NCBI GenBank assembly: GCA_000310025.1 | Contig: FN649749.1 | Location: forward strand, 2,530,912-2,594,911 | From: Ectocarpus siliculosus | Taxonomy: Eukaryota; Sar; Phaeophyceae; Ectocarpales; Ectocarpaceae | Direction: 5' to 3' | Length of the DNA stretch: 64,000 bases | Shown: piece by piece, positions 1 through 12,040 of the stretch | Position numbering within the stretch: position 1 is the first letter of the stretch | How the letters are laid out: every line of letters begins with the position of its first letter | Position numbers and translations under genes: made by a program | Notes under the pieces: model-generated | What the model was told of the DNA's origin: nothing | Database searches by the model: none | Seen by the model: only the letters and a program-made list of their open reading frames with translations

Positions 1-3000
1 ACAAAAAGGAGGGGAAAGTGTACTTGATTGGGTTGGGAAAAATCCAAGGGACTTCCAGGGAGTTTTTTGGGGCATGGAATAAAGAGGGGGAGGGGACGGT
101 AGTTTTGGATTAGAAAGTGTTTTAATAATGGGGGAAGGGATTTTTTTGGGATAAACAGATTAGGGAAGACATTTTTGACCCCCCTTTGGAAAATTAGGAA
201 GGAAGGTTTGGCCTTGGGTGTTTTTTCCTGGGGGAAAAATGTTCCTTCCTTTGGGGGCGGGGGGGTCCATGGTTTAACCGTTAAGGCATCAAAAGCATAA
301 GATTAGGCCCCCCCTTCCCCCCTTCCGTCTTCCGTCTTTTGGGGGACGGGTGGTCCATGGTTTAACCGTTAAGGCATGAAAAGTTTAAGAGTAGGCCCCC
401 CCCCCCCCCTCCCCTAAGGTGGTGGGTATCGTGACGAGAAAGGACCTGCTGCCGGGACACCTCGCGCAGCGATTGGCCGAAGTGCCTAGGACTCGCGTGT
501 GGGACCCGCCAATGGTGAGGCGGCCGCCTCCCTCTCGGGGTTACGACGACGACAACGACAGCAGCCTCTGAGTAGAAAAAGAACAAAATAAAATCGGGGA
601 GAGGGAGGGAAGACTACAGAAAGAGCGTGGTCGACGTTTTTTGCTATTATTAGTACGGCTACGGACGACCCGTGGTTTCTGATTGGCCCCAAGTACTTTT
701 TCCTTGTTGTAGTGGTGGATGTGTCTCAAAACAGTTATGGCTTTCTGTGGGCAGACGGAGTTCGACGGGTGGGGGTGTTGTGCCCACTACAACAACCGTC
801 TACGATTGGATGAGGAGAGAGATAAAGAGCTGGACCTCAAGCGTGTGGATACGAACGAATGCGTACAACCAACGGTTGCTCTTTTCCCATGTGCGCATGC
901 TAGAAGGCGAGTCGCTAGCTGTTGCTCCAATGAGCATGACCTTCTGCAACGCGCAAGAGCTGGCCGCAGCTGCTGTGATTGCTCCACCAATCAAACTCAA
1001 GAGTGTGCGCGGCGACAGGGACGTGGTGGCGTTCTTCTTGCGACCCATCACGATCGCGATATGAGGCTTCTGGGATAGATGGAGGCAAGGTTGTGGCAAC
1101 CACAGCGAAGTTAGATTGCTGAAGCAGTCGAGCGGCGTGGACCGCTTGGTGGCAGACAAGAGAGGTGGAGATTGTTGTGTGTGTGTGTTTTTTTTTTTTG
1201 GCAAGGGCGACGCTCGGTGAGGCTGTGGTCGCCACTGCTGTACGCCTTGGCATGCCTTTTGCATTGATGATGGCCATGGAAGAAGTTGTACGTTTCTTTC
1301 TCGACTCTGTCGTAGCCACTGCCCAACATTGTCCACCACGTTGAGGGAGGGTGTTGACCGCATGGCACTTCGTCGGCCTCCTCGGCGAGGAAGATGGGAA
1401 TCTAATCTCTGACCTTAAGCCGAAGCGTGTTCGGAAGTGGGGGGAGAGGGGACCGACTTCTGCTCTTTCGTGTGTATCTTTATCTTTCGTTGTTTGATGG
1501 GCGATGTAGTGCTTGTGTTTTCGTGCTTTTGGCTCAACAAAGAAATGCAGAGGCAAGTGTGATTTGTTTTTTTGCGGCGTCGCTGTCGATCGCGTAGCCG
1601 CTGGACGGCTTTGAGCGACACCAATAACCAGGAGCCGTCTGGCTTGAAATAGAAGCTTCTCTTCGAATGGGATGTGTATTGATTTCATTCCCAGATTGAT
1701 TCGTGCTCCTTATTGTCCATCTTGTGTGGGTTTTGAGTTTTGGAGGGTGGGTGGGTGGGGGGCAGAAACCTACCGATTGCTTTTCGTGGGAGGAAGTGTA
1801 GTATTTTTGGGGTCCTAATAATTGTTGAACTTATCCACTCATGCACGCATGCGCTGCTTGCGGTTTGGCTATTGCTGTGGTGCTGTTGTTGCTGTATCGG
1901 TATTTATGCTTAAGACGACGCCAACCAAGAGTCCAGTATTCCTCGACTACTGCTGTAGACTACTGCTGCGGCGGTATTTTGGTTCTTGGTTGCTTTCGTG
2001 GAGAGAGACCGAAAATTTACACGTACGTCAACAAGTGTTTTGTACAGAACGCCACCGCAAAAGCAAAACAACAAATTAGTCTTATAGTTTTGACTGAGGA
2101 TGGGGTTCTTACTGTATGCCTAGGGTCATGCTACGAATGGGCGCTATATAGGTTTTAGTATGAGGGTTAGGGCTGCAAATGGTGCTCAACAACAAGTTCT
2201 TATTTATTTTTTACGCTCAATTTCTGTAACGCACAATATCAAGGTGAGCAGGCCCTCTTCGATCTTGATCATGACAGCACGTAAGCAAGCGGGAATGGCA
2301 AAATTGCCTTCGTGTGTAGTAAATGGCTTCCACATTTTTTCTAGCCCACCGAACGCAACCCGATCAAGAACTTAATTGGCGCTTGCTGTAATATGTGACT
2401 GACTTTGTGTTAAGGAGGACCCGATTCGCAGGGTATCCGTCGATTGACTTTTACCAGAATCGGTACACCTTCGCATATGGCGTCAGCTGGATACTGGTTC
2501 GAATCTCCTTGGGTGCACGTTTTTTCTCCTGACTTGAACATTTTCCCATGGACACAATGTGTGTCAGTCCTGAGAACACCTCTTGGAATCGATCCTATAA
2601 AGAACCTTGTGACACTTCCATCGAATTACCCGTCCTGGCCACAAGAGGTTCCCAGTTGAGGGTAAATTCTGTGGGTGGAGAGTGTTAAGGAGGACCCGAT
2701 TCGCAGGGTATCCGTCGATTGACTTTTACCAGAATCGGTACACCTTCGCATTTGCATGTGCCTGGTGTACTTCATGCGCGCACACATGAATGGCCAAAAT
2801 TTATTCGGCCCACGACAGGAATATTCCGGCGAACTTTGCGCAGACTCCCGCTGCCCCCGCTTTACTCTTTTTGTACTCCCTGTGAGGTATTCTAGACTAT
2901 TTTCTTCGTTTTTACTGTGAAAAACATAATTTCGTGCAAGTTAGTGCTCGTGTTACCGGTCGTTGTGTTCGAGTTTGTGTTGTTCGTTGCAGCCGGGGCT

Positions 3001-3465
3001 GGCAGGGCACACACACATGGCTGAAATAACGCTGCTATTCATATCCAAGAACACAGCCACGCGTACACGATAGATAGCAGTACACATGTGCAGTCACTGA
3101 CCCACGGATGGCCAACCTCCAACCTCGGTGGCCGCAGAGGCTCCGCGAGCGACAGGCACATCCCTCGTAGTTGTGATATCGAAATCGCGGGGCTCCTGGC
3201 GCACTATCGACAGATGCTGCTGTGTGTGTGCAGCAACACAACCAACGCGCGCTCAGGCATTGAGGCCGGCAACCTCTAGCGAGGGTACAGAGAACGGGGT
3301 TCCCAGCTTCGACTGCGCTATTGCTCTGCGTAGCCCAAGGATTCGGGAGAGCAAGCGCAGCATTTCAAGGAGACGCGTGGCTTTTGTTTGGGAGAACGTC
3401 GGAGAACATTCAGCAGCAGCAGCGGTAGCAGCGGTAGCAGCGGAGGCAGCACCAAAAGAGCCAAG
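1..3465. other. Left edge: poor-quality sequence, repeats, no supported gene
   Basis: Bases 1-420 are dominated by G and C homopolymers and look like an error-rich contig end, similar to the sequence beside the gap at 58086. An ~88-base unit is repeated there (about 265-309 and 352-397, core catggtttaaccgttaaggc). Open frames at about 670-1080 on both strands overlap one another and match no family I know. A direct repeat lies at 2408-2752 (own entry). Bases 3412-3450 are (AGC)n/GGTAGCAGC repeats that run into the 5' UTR of RPN10. Confidence 0.6.
2408..2752. repeat. Direct repeat of ~68 bp flanking a ~205-bp spacer
   Basis: The segment starting tgttaaggaggacccgattc at 2409 recurs at 2683. 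It continues for about 68 bases with essentially no mismatch, through ttttaccagaatcggtacac to ccttcgcat. The copies are about 274 bases apart in the same orientation. The spacer holds no recognisable gene. Possible explanations are flanking repeats of a small element or two units of a longer tandem array; the near identity implies a recent duplication. Confidence 0.8.
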
Positions 3466-6400
3466 ATGCCTCTCGAAAGCACAATGATATGGTGAGTAGT
3501 TAGTCGTGCTGGTGATGGAGGGGGTTGAACTTGACGATGGTGTTTTTTGTTTGTTGTTACAACGCAAACAACACTACAGAGTCTACGATCGTTGTCGTTG
3601 ATCCCCCCCGGGGTGCCTCTTGAGTAACGGTAAGGCTTGGGCTCCCAAACAGTATTCCGTAGTATACATGTATACTGCTGTACAGCACACGTGCCACAGA
3701 AGCTGAAGTCCTTGACCCGTTGCTGGAAGATAATTGTTGTTCTTGTGATGCTCGCATCATCTCGAATAACACACGCTACCATGCGCAGATCTGTAGATAG
3801 TTTTCAGCGCAGGTCCTGCAACCTCCCCCCGGGCCCTGATTCTCGACCTCTGTATTTAGAACTCAGCGCCTTCCACCCACGCGCACTGAAGACAGCGACA
3901 AAATCCCAATCGTCCGCAAGTCACTGCCTAGAGTGCTCCCTTGAGTCTTTCGTTCGGCTCGGCCCCGTCTCCAGTGTGGTGTACAGTAGTGGACGGGGGT
4001 GAGAGCCTCGCGCGGGCGAAGGAATGTGTGGTGTTGTTACCGTAGATCGGATGCGGCAAGCGAGCGCCGTCGACTACATAGCACTCGAAGCGTGACACCG
4101 CACACAAGCCAAGCTCGTCAGCCGCGTGCCCAAGCTATGGCTCGGACGGACCGACGTCATGACGACGCCATGTCGCTCACTCATCACCCTCTACATCTTT
4201 TTATTGCAACGAACTGCTCAGCAGCAGCACGAGCAGGGTATCTACTGAGTTCCGTTTGTCCCCCTCACACAGTTACCCTCCAACTACAGCATGTCGCCGT
4301 TGTTCGGCGTGAACGCAGAGGAGAGGTACGCTCAGTGGCTCTAGGACCGACATTTGTCACAACGCCAAATCTGTCGTAACCCGCCTAACCCTAACCCTAA
4401 CTTCTACAGCGGCAACCTGCTACAGCAGCAAGAGCAGCCATGTACCAAGACATAACCCTCCCAACAGCTGCATGCCGCCGTTGTTCGGCGTGAAGTACTT
4501 GGACGCGAAGACGTACGTACAATACTGAGTGTGGTCTTGTCCCGTTTTTTTTTTCGTGAAGCCCGCGACCAACAGCAGCAGTCGTCGTCAGTTGTCGTGT
4601 GTGAAACGCTTGAAGAACAACCCAGCCGGTCACATCGTTGACCCTCATGGCCTTCCTCCGGCCGAGAGCTTCATGCATTGCTCGTTCGTGTCAGACTTCG
4701 CCACGCGCATGACTGTACCATCTCAGCCCTCGTTCCGTTACCTATACAGTAGTGGGCCCTGTAAGTGCCGGTATGTCCAGAAATTTTACCGCGCGGCACT
4801 ATGCCGTGCCACCGGAACTATTCACGGATATTTGAATATATAGGTTTTAGTATGGGAGTGGACACTCGTGTCCTGAGATTTGACCGGCGCTTTACCTGAC
4901 TGTAGTACTATTCAACCAGCACTATTGAGGGCCCACTACTGTAGTGGTACTACTGCTGTGTGCATGCACAACATGAGATTGACCGTGTATCGCGTTGCTA
5001 TCTTTGTTTTTGCTTCAGCCTCGACAACTCTGAGTGGATGAGAAATGGAGACTACATCCCCACCCGGATGGAGGCACAACACGACGCAGCCAACCTTCTC
5101 TGCGGCAGCAAGACCAACTCCAACCCGGAGAGCACGGTGAGATAAGCGATCTGGGAGGGGTTTCGGGGTGAGGGAAGCCCCCAACATGGAGGTTACACCA
5201 ACACGATTTGCTGGCAAGCCGAATGAGTACGCACCACACCTTCTTCTCTGTACAATACTTACAATTTTGGCTGTGTTGAGCAACAGATGGACCCCCCCCA
5301 CCCCCCTTCCTGACCAGCTTCAGCTTCTTCATCCTTGTGAAACGTTGGATGGGCCAGCATTGCGCCCCGTGATCCCGGCGTTGTAGGGATGCGAGGTCGT
5401 CCGTCCATGGTCCAACACCTACAGCAGTAGTGAGTAAGTACACTTACCCTTGATGTGACTCGCTCATTCTTTTTTTCTCATTTTCGTGATTTTTTTTTTT
5501 CTCATTTTTTTCGTTCCTGTGAGAACCCGTTTCTTTGTTTCCCCCTTCATTTTTGTGCAACCACGACAACGAACCCATGCACAGGTCGGCGTTCTCACCA
5601 TGGCCGGGAAGGGCCCCGAGCTCCTGGTCAGCCCCACCGACGACATGGGCAAGATCCTGTCCTCCCTCCACGGCGTGTCCGTCCACGGCAAGACCAACTT
5701 CGCGGCGGGCATCCAGATCGCCCAGCTCGCCCTCAAGCACCGTCGTAACAAGCACGGGGGGCAGAGGATCATCATCTTCGTGTCGTCTCCTATCGAGGAC
5801 GAGGTGGGATGGATGTATGGTGGCGGCGTCCCCGCTTGTGCGTGTTGTTTCACCTGCCTGTCTGTCTGTCTGTCTGCTTGTCTATCATACTCTCTCTTTC
5901 TCCAATATACCTCTTTCGTTCTAACTGTCCCGCTCTCCCGTCACTCTGAGATTGGGTTGATCCATCGAAAATTACCGTAAATAGATGGAATGTGCCAGGA
6001 CCAGCTTTTCTGTCTTCCGTGAGATACTTGTTGTGCGGCAGCGTCAGCCGAGGGCGAGGCACGTACCCTCCCCCCCCCCGATGGACGGCACTCGCCTCTC
6101 GTCCAAACCCGTTGAATGACCTTTCGTTTCTTTCACGAAAAAAAGGCAGACGATAGTTTCAATCTTGTGCTGGACACGCTCTCTGAAAACCCCTTCCCGC
6201 CAGAAGCCCTGTCGTGAAGCGTGCATTACTAGTACAGTAGGTGTCGCAGTATATTGCCGGTGCGATCCAGCTGTTTGATGCCGACAATCTCGCGGGCAGC
6301 CTTCATTGTTCAGAGTATGAAACAACTTGAATACATCCATCTGTGACAGACGATATCGCCGGCATTATAGCGGGCAACCGGCACTGTTCGGAGTATTGGA

Positions 6401-9400
6401 CAACTTGAATGTCCCATCTGTCCCAGACGATGTCACCGGCTTTGTACACGGGGAACCGGCACTATTCAACCGGCACTATTCAACCGGCAATTGTACCGGA
6501 ACCACTTCTGTACGGAACCTGTAATGCAGCACGATTTGTTCTTTCTCGGATGTAGAGCACCCCCGTGACATAGAAGATGGAACACAACCAAACGATCGCC
6601 ACTGGCACAGTTACCGATTTCGTCTCTGCTGTTGCCTCGCTGTCCAGACGAAGACGCTGGTGAAGGTGGGCAAGATGCTCAAGAAGAACAACGTGGCTGC
6701 GGACGTTGTCTCCATGGGGGAGACTGACGACAACCAAGTGCGCTGGCCTGAAACCCTGGCGGTTGTCCAGGGAGTGTTTTCTGTGGTTGTGGGAGTGTTT
6801 TAGAGCTAACACCGACGTCGCGGACCACCTGACCAACGAAAATGCGCCGGTCTTATGGCGGGATGATTCACGTCATCATGTGTGCGTGTGCGTGTGTGGG
6901 TGTATTTTTTATTGTTGGCATCGGCCGCGCTATCCGCTGACGAATGAAAACACGTCAGTCTCAGCGCGGTTGAAAACGAAAAATGTTTCTAGAGACCATG
7001 ATCTGGGACCCCTTGAGTGGGCGTCGTAGGGGAGGCTACTCTACTCTCCGGGTTATAGAGACGGATACGGTAGCAACAGAAGAAAACTGCACTAAGTTTC
7101 GATATTTTTTTTTGGCATTCCCTTGCTCCGTCTCCATGGAACAGCATTTCGGTCTTCAGACTGTGTACGGATTTTTTGTTGTTGGTTCGTTGGGGTTGAC
7201 TGGGCTGTGCGAGTCAGAAACACGTCAGCTGTTTGAGCTTGGGGAACGTCACAGCTGGCAAGCCAGCTGTAAGTTAGGCCCGCTGCCTTTTTTTTTTTCA
7301 TCTTTCTTGCATCACCCCTTGTTGACGCTTCTGTGCTCTCGTGGGCCCACTCCCGAGGGATCACCTTGTGATATTTACTGCTCTTCATTGAAAATAACTG
7401 ATCGTCAAGAGACGGCGCTGCTAAAGGAGCCAGAAAATACCTGGCAAGGAACGCTAACGTCAGAAAAGGACACCACCACCAATCATGAGTTTATGCTGAT
7501 AAATCATTTGTTTTGGATTCGGAAGTTGTTGTCGTTGATGATGCTGACTGTCTGTTTGGTTTCGGGTGCTTTTCGTCAGTGAATCACAAGTGGCAGATGA
7601 GGGCCTGCGGTGCTTTTCGGCGATGAAACACAGGTGGCAATCGAGAGACTGCTGTGCTTGCTTGGCCTTCCCTCGCGCTCATTACGACCATTTTGCGTTT
7701 TTGCCCGCTTCCACTGTTCATCACCTTGCGGCCGGCCGCTTTCTGCTGCTGTGTTGTCGTACTCCCCTCCTCGTTGTCGTACGCACGCACAGCATGCTCT
7801 CGTTAGCAGCTTGTGTTTCGTCGACGGAAGATATCCGAACACAAAACGACAGGCACCATCCTCCACGACAACATGAGTTTTATTACCATCAGCACTAACG
7901 TCACAAAAGGCACCGGGAAGGGGGACTACCCCTCCTGCGTGACCGTGGATTGGAGCTCCTAACCCCAACCCTAATCTAACCCTAACCCTAACCCTAACCC
8001 TAACCCTAATGCTAGGACAGCAAAGTGAGCGTTAATCTAAATAACGACACCAACGTCGACGTTCCCGCCCTGTGTGTGAACAGGAGAAGCTTGAGGAGTT
8101 CATTGGTGCGGCGAACTCCGGGGACAACTGCCACCTCGTGACCATCCCGGCAGGCGTTCTTCCGTCCGACGTCCTCATCTCCTCACCCATCGTCAGCGAA
8201 GGCGGCGGGGGCGGTGGGGGCGGGGGCGGGGGCGGCGGTGGCCTGGCCGCCGGGGGAGGCGGGGAGTTCGGCGGGGCCGCCGACTTTGGCGGTGAGAGAG
8301 AGAGAGAGAGAGAGAGAGATTGATTTGTCGTGTTATGAGTAAAAAAAAAGAACGGTTGCAACAACCTTTACAAAATGACAACGTGGTATCTACTGCTGTA
8401 CCTTTCTTGGTGGACCCCAGCATGGACCCCGAGCTCGCGATGGCGCTGCCACTCTTTGTTTCATGAGAAAAAAAATAATAATAATACATCCACTCACAAA
8501 CGGTTGCAGCAAGCTTAACAAAAAGACAACGTGGTATCTACTATACCTTTTTCTGGCAGGTGTGGACCCTAGCATGGACCCAGAGCTCGCGATGGCCCTG
8601 CGAGTCTCGATGGAGGAGGAGAGGGCTAGACAGGAGGCCGCTTCCAAGGCCACCGCCGAACAGGAAGGGGCGGCAGCGGCAGACGCGGCTCCGGCGGCGG
8701 AGGAGGGCGAACCAGCTGCTGCTGCTGCAGCTGCCGGCTCTGGCGAGGAAGCGGCAAGGTCTGCGGAGGAGGGGAAGGGGGCGGAAGGCGGCGACGCTGC
8801 GGGGGCGGCCACCGCTATGCAGGTTCGTGGCGTAGTCAGGAACCGCTATCTTCCGTTCTTAGGACCCTAGCGGAGCAAGAGATTGCTGACGAATTGTTTT
8901 TTTGTATTCGAGTTTTGTACGACCCCGTACCGAACACAAGTCTCGTTGGCAGAAGCCAGGCAACCAATGCCGTAGGGTGGGCGGCGAGTCGTGGAAAAAG
9001 ATGGGGGTGAACGGGAGTGACTACAAGAGTTCAAGGCTTGATAATTGAATTCATACAACAACTTAAAAAGAATAGTACGTATGTTTTAACGAACAAAAGT
9101 TAAGCAGAGCAGGGAGTGACGGTGGAGCGATAGAGGAGCGACGCGCGATGCCAAGGCAACTATTTTTTTTCATGTACAATTTGTGTGTTTTGTGAGCACG
9201 AGCTTCTTGGCCGTCTCCACACAGCAGGTGTTGTGCTTGCAGGAATTGTCTTCTTGCGGCGAGACATGTCCGTTTCGACATGTGCCGTTTCGTTTTGCGC
9301 TGACTGTCCTGCGCGCGGAGCTTGCCCATCCTTCCAAAATCGTCGATGTAGATCGTATGGGAGTGAAGTGAACCGCGTGATCTGTAGTTAGTAAGAACAA

Positions 9401-11597
9401 TGTCATATCATGTGTGTGTGATGACGTGTGTGTGCTAAATAGAGGCCTGAACGAGTCATGCGTCCATCATTGCGGCTGATGTCTCCTATTCTACCGTTGC
9501 TGATGCTATTGTATCGCGTGATCCCGCGTGTGCTCGGTCTCTATACCTTGCCCTCCCCTCCCCCAATAACAGGTAGATGCCGATGACGACGACGGAACTC
9601 TGCTGGCGCAAGCCCTGGAGATGTCTATGATGGAAGGAGACGAGGCCGAGAACATGCGGGTGAGTCCTTCCTGAAAGAAACAGATGTTTGGCTTTGTTGG
9701 TTTGCGGTGGAGAGGAGGCGGTGTAGGCCAAAGAGAAATTGAGTCACGTGCTTATCGTGGGAAGGAACGTCTATGCAGGCACTGATAGAGTTTGTTGTCT
9801 CTTGGTGTTTGGTGCGTCAAAAACAAACGATCAAAACGAACGAACACAAGGTCCGTGTGTTTTGTGGCTGGTCCGGTCTCTCCATCCACGTCCTTGTCCT
9901 TGCCACGCCGCGCGAGAAGCGTGCGGGAGGGTTGAGGAGGAGAGGCTGCGTTTTTTGTTTTTCGGGAACGGAGCGGAAATACTTTGCGGGCACGTGTCGG
10001 ACCACACGTGTTTGGAGATTTAGTCCGTAAAGAAGATGGGTGTTTTGGAGAAAAACGGTGGAGAGGGTGTCAACGTGCCTGTTACCGTGGGAATAGGCGG
10101 TTAGTCCGTGAAAGAGATGGTGTTTTGGAGAAAACCGTGGAGATGGCGTCCCCGTGCCCGTTGCCATGGAACAGGTTGCCCCGCTCCGCATCTCCGTCTG
10201 GATCAAGGGTGTACAGTACTCGCATGCATCCGCTCTCGTTCATTTTTTTTTTTATGTCATCGCGCCTCCCTCCACCCGCGTAAGCCTTGTTGCCGGAAAA
10301 AAAAAAAAGCGTGGTCAATTGAGATGAAAATGATGTAACACCGCCGCCGTTTGCGACGAAAACACCATTGCCTTACAACGTGTGTGCTGGGAATGCAAAC
10401 GCATGACGTGTTTTCTTGCGGCCCCCAGATCGCCATGGAAATGAGCATGGTGCCGGACACGAGCGATCCACCAGCATCGTCAACAACGGCAACGACAACG
10501 ACGGCGGCGGCCGCGGCGCAACCCCCAGCCCCTACCCCCCCCCCGGCCTCCAGCGGCGCCAGCGCAAACCCTCCTCCGGCCCCGGCGGGGGGGGACGGAG
10601 GAGGAGGCGCAGCAGGGGCGGGAGAATTTTTCGATCCCTCGTTTGTACAGTCCCTTTTGGACCAGGTGAGAGAACTGCTTGAGGTTTTTTGTCTCGAGGG
10701 GGAACGGGAAGTGCATGTTTGTGTGTGTGTGTGTTGACTACTCCGTTAGCATCGACCCTGCTACATTACCGGCTAAATCAACGAAATTACGTCAGTCTCA
10801 GTGCGGTTGAACACAGAAGATGCTTTCTAAAGGCCGTGATCTGGGGCCCTTCCCGTAAGGGTGGGTGTGTGTGCGTGTTGCACAGGACGTTTTGACGGGT
10901 TCTTGTCTCCAGTAATTGTGTGTACGACAAGCGCAGTCTATATCCTTGTAGACGACAGACTGTGAAAACGTATGTACTTTGGAAGTATGTTTTATTTGTA
11001 GAACCTCATCACATTTCACGACTGCAACATACATCTGATGTGCCTTTAACATGGCATGCTGCGCTGCACACTCGTGCCTAGTCCGTAGAGCAACAGACGA
11101 CCAATGCAACGTCGTTTTTTTTTCTGGTTTCAAAGAACAAGAACGTCCAGCGTTCACACACGAGACGCGTTAGGTCTTTACGCCACAGCTCACTTTTCCG
11201 ACATGGCCGCGAACGAGCGTTTGCGCAATTCAACACAAGCAGATACTTCTAATGTCAGGGTCGGGGTTTGTCCTAGGCAGATGTTCCTCCCTCTCTCAGT
11301 CTCGGAGATCACACTCCACCCAACATCCCGCAAGGAAAGAGGCTCTCACGATCTGTCTATCCCCCTGTTATGTCTACCTCTTCTCCCACGCGGCCCGTTT
11401 TCCAACACCGCCTTTTTCTGGCACCAAATTCTCATCGTGCGTGTGTATGTGTGTGTCTCATCGTCGGGGATGTATCGCGACAGATCCCAAACTTAGACCC
11501 GAAAGACCCTCGCCTCCAAGCCGGCGGGGGTGACGGGAGCGAGGCCAAGAAGGAAGGGGAGGAGGACAAGAAGGAAGGGGACGACTCGAAGAAGTAA
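3466..11597 (+). CDS. RPN10: 26S proteasome regulatory subunit RPN10 (ubiquitin receptor), 9 exons
   Basis: Exons 3466-3491, 5019-5136, 5585-5803, 6648-6737, 8084-8291, 8560-8822, 9573-9659, 10429-10665 and 11484-11597 join in frame at GT-AG borders into 453 residues. Rpn10/PSMD4 sits at the base-lid interface of the 26S proteasome and captures polyubiquitinated substrates. Residues ~1-190 form the VWA domain: [20 protein letters not shown], then [20 protein letters not shown], then [20 protein letters not shown]. Exon 5 encodes a poly-Gly linker. Exon 6 carries UIM1 ([20 protein letters not shown], ~residue 227) and exon 7 a second UIM ([12 protein letters not shown], ~320). The tail ([12 protein letters not shown], then a Lys/Glu-rich end) matches the family C terminus. 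The protein is longer than human PSMD4 (~377 residues) because of Gly- and Ala-rich linkers. The start matches the conserved N terminus and follows a CAG-rich 5' UTR. Intron 5 holds a broken duplicate of exon 6. Confidence 0.95.
4384..4403. repeat. Short interstitial telomere-like (CCCTAA) repeat
   Basis: cctaaccctaaccctaac lies in intron 1 of RPN10, about three units long. Similar short runs occur at about 44578-44592 and 52252-52271, and a longer one at 7959-8010. The TTAGGG type is common to many eukaryotes. Confidence 0.7.
6300..6488. repeat. Tandem ~80-bp duplication plus CCGGCACTATTCAA mini-repeat
   Basis: This lies in RPN10 intron 3. Two diverged units share the order (t/g)gttc.gagtat..aacaacttgaat, catctgt..cagacgat and caccgg; one runs about 6305-6382 and the next 6383-6460. 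They are followed by ccggcactattcaa repeated head to tail at about 6458-6488. A related accagcactattgagg piece is at about 4916. It is non-coding. Confidence 0.6.
6932..7023 (+). repeat. Dispersed repeat, copy 1 of 3 (core GATCTGGGACCCC)
   Basis: This lies in RPN10 intron 4. It shares with 10770-10865 and 61371-61440 the ordered blocks gtcagtctcagcgcggttga, then a variable aga..ctttct segment, then a(c/g)gcc(a/g)tgatctggga(c)ccc and a gagtgggcg-like end. It has the size and dispersion of a small non-autonomous element; its class is not determined. Confidence 0.6.
7959..8010. repeat. Interstitial telomeric array (CCCTAA)n
   Basis: About eight CCCTAA units, some degenerate at the left end (ccccaaccctaatctaaccc), lie in RPN10 intron 4, 74 bases upstream of exon 5. 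The TTAGGG-type motif is reported for many stramenopiles. Its presence inside an intron points to insertion during break repair or to an old telomeric sequence, not to a chromosome end. Confidence 0.85.
8293..8320. repeat. (GA)n microsatellite at the donor site of RPN10 exon 5
   Basis: A pure gagaga tract of about 28 bases starts within the splice donor that follows the poly-Gly exon, so the donor itself (ggcg/gtgaga) is part of the dinucleotide repeat. Confidence 0.85.
8351..8448 (+). pseudogene. Truncated duplicate of the RPN10 exon 6 acceptor region (pseudo-exon)
   Basis: This stretch repeats 8499-8600, which is the end of intron 5 and the start of exon 6. Both contain a cggttgca block, then gacaacgtggtatctact, a pyrimidine tract, and codons for [13 protein letters not shown]. 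In this copy the acceptor is destroyed: the real site reads ttctggcag/gtgtggac and the copy reads ttcttggtggac. After the thirteenth codon the match stops. The protein-level match to the start of UIM1 is intact, but no AG/ border remains, so it should be skipped in splicing. Confidence 0.85.
10019..10170. repeat. Tandem duplication of ~75 bp
   Basis: This lies in RPN10 intron 7. The block ttagtccgt(a/g)aag..gatgg.tgttttggagaaaa.cgtggaga recurs with about 82-base spacing, with a diverged tail cgtgcc(t/c)gtt.cc. It is non-coding. Confidence 0.75.
10770..10865 (+). repeat. Dispersed repeat, copy 2 of 3
   Basis: This lies in RPN10 intron 8. It is the same ordered blocks as 6932-7023: gtcagtctcagtgcggttga, then ctttctaaaggccgtgatct and ggggccc. 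Confidence 0.6.
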
Positions 11598-12001
11598 GCA
11601 CAGCTGTGCAACGCGTGACAGCTAGCACCAGCATCATCATCATCAGCAGCAGCAGCATCATCAGGAGCGGAGAAAAAACACTCAGTGTGCTTTCTGGAGG
11701 AAGAGCAGCAGCAGCAGCAGCAGCAGCAGTAGCAGAAGCAAGAGGAGCGCGGTGAAATCTACGCCGCGGATGAGGGTACTGCTGTTGTTGTGTCGTGTTG
11801 CAGCAGTGTTGGGAGGGAAGTAAAGACTTCGCGGGGAGGGGAGGAGGGGAGAGGCTCGTCTAACCTGAGGTTTTGCCACAGTTTCGATAGGCGTTTTTAT
11901 TGGCGCGGGAGGCTGTCCTAGCTGATCGCAAAACATGACTGTCCTATGTGTCGGAGGTATCGCCGTCGAAAGTCCTTTTCGGATGCCCCACTAAGGGTTC
12001 C

Positions 12002-12002
<1 letters not shown>

Positions 12003-12039
<37 letters not shown>
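12003..12039. repeat. (CAG)12 trinucleotide repeat
   Basis: An uninterrupted CAG/AGC tract. It is the longest of several pure CAG runs in the window (others at 11704-11730, 14369-14394, 15400-15422 and 17150-17172). It is not inside a supported coding exon. Confidence 0.9.

Positions 12040-12040
<1 letters not shown>

Noticed and set aside
915-1688. Overlapping long frames on both strands near the left edge
   Set aside because: Two antisense frames are equally open and neither shows a family signature; the edge sequence is unreliable.
2470-2530. tRNA-like B box (ggttcgaatct) followed by a T run
   Set aside because: No acceptor or anticodon stem can be drawn, and the A-box-like word is only about a dozen bases upstream, too close for a tRNA or a standard Pol III gene.
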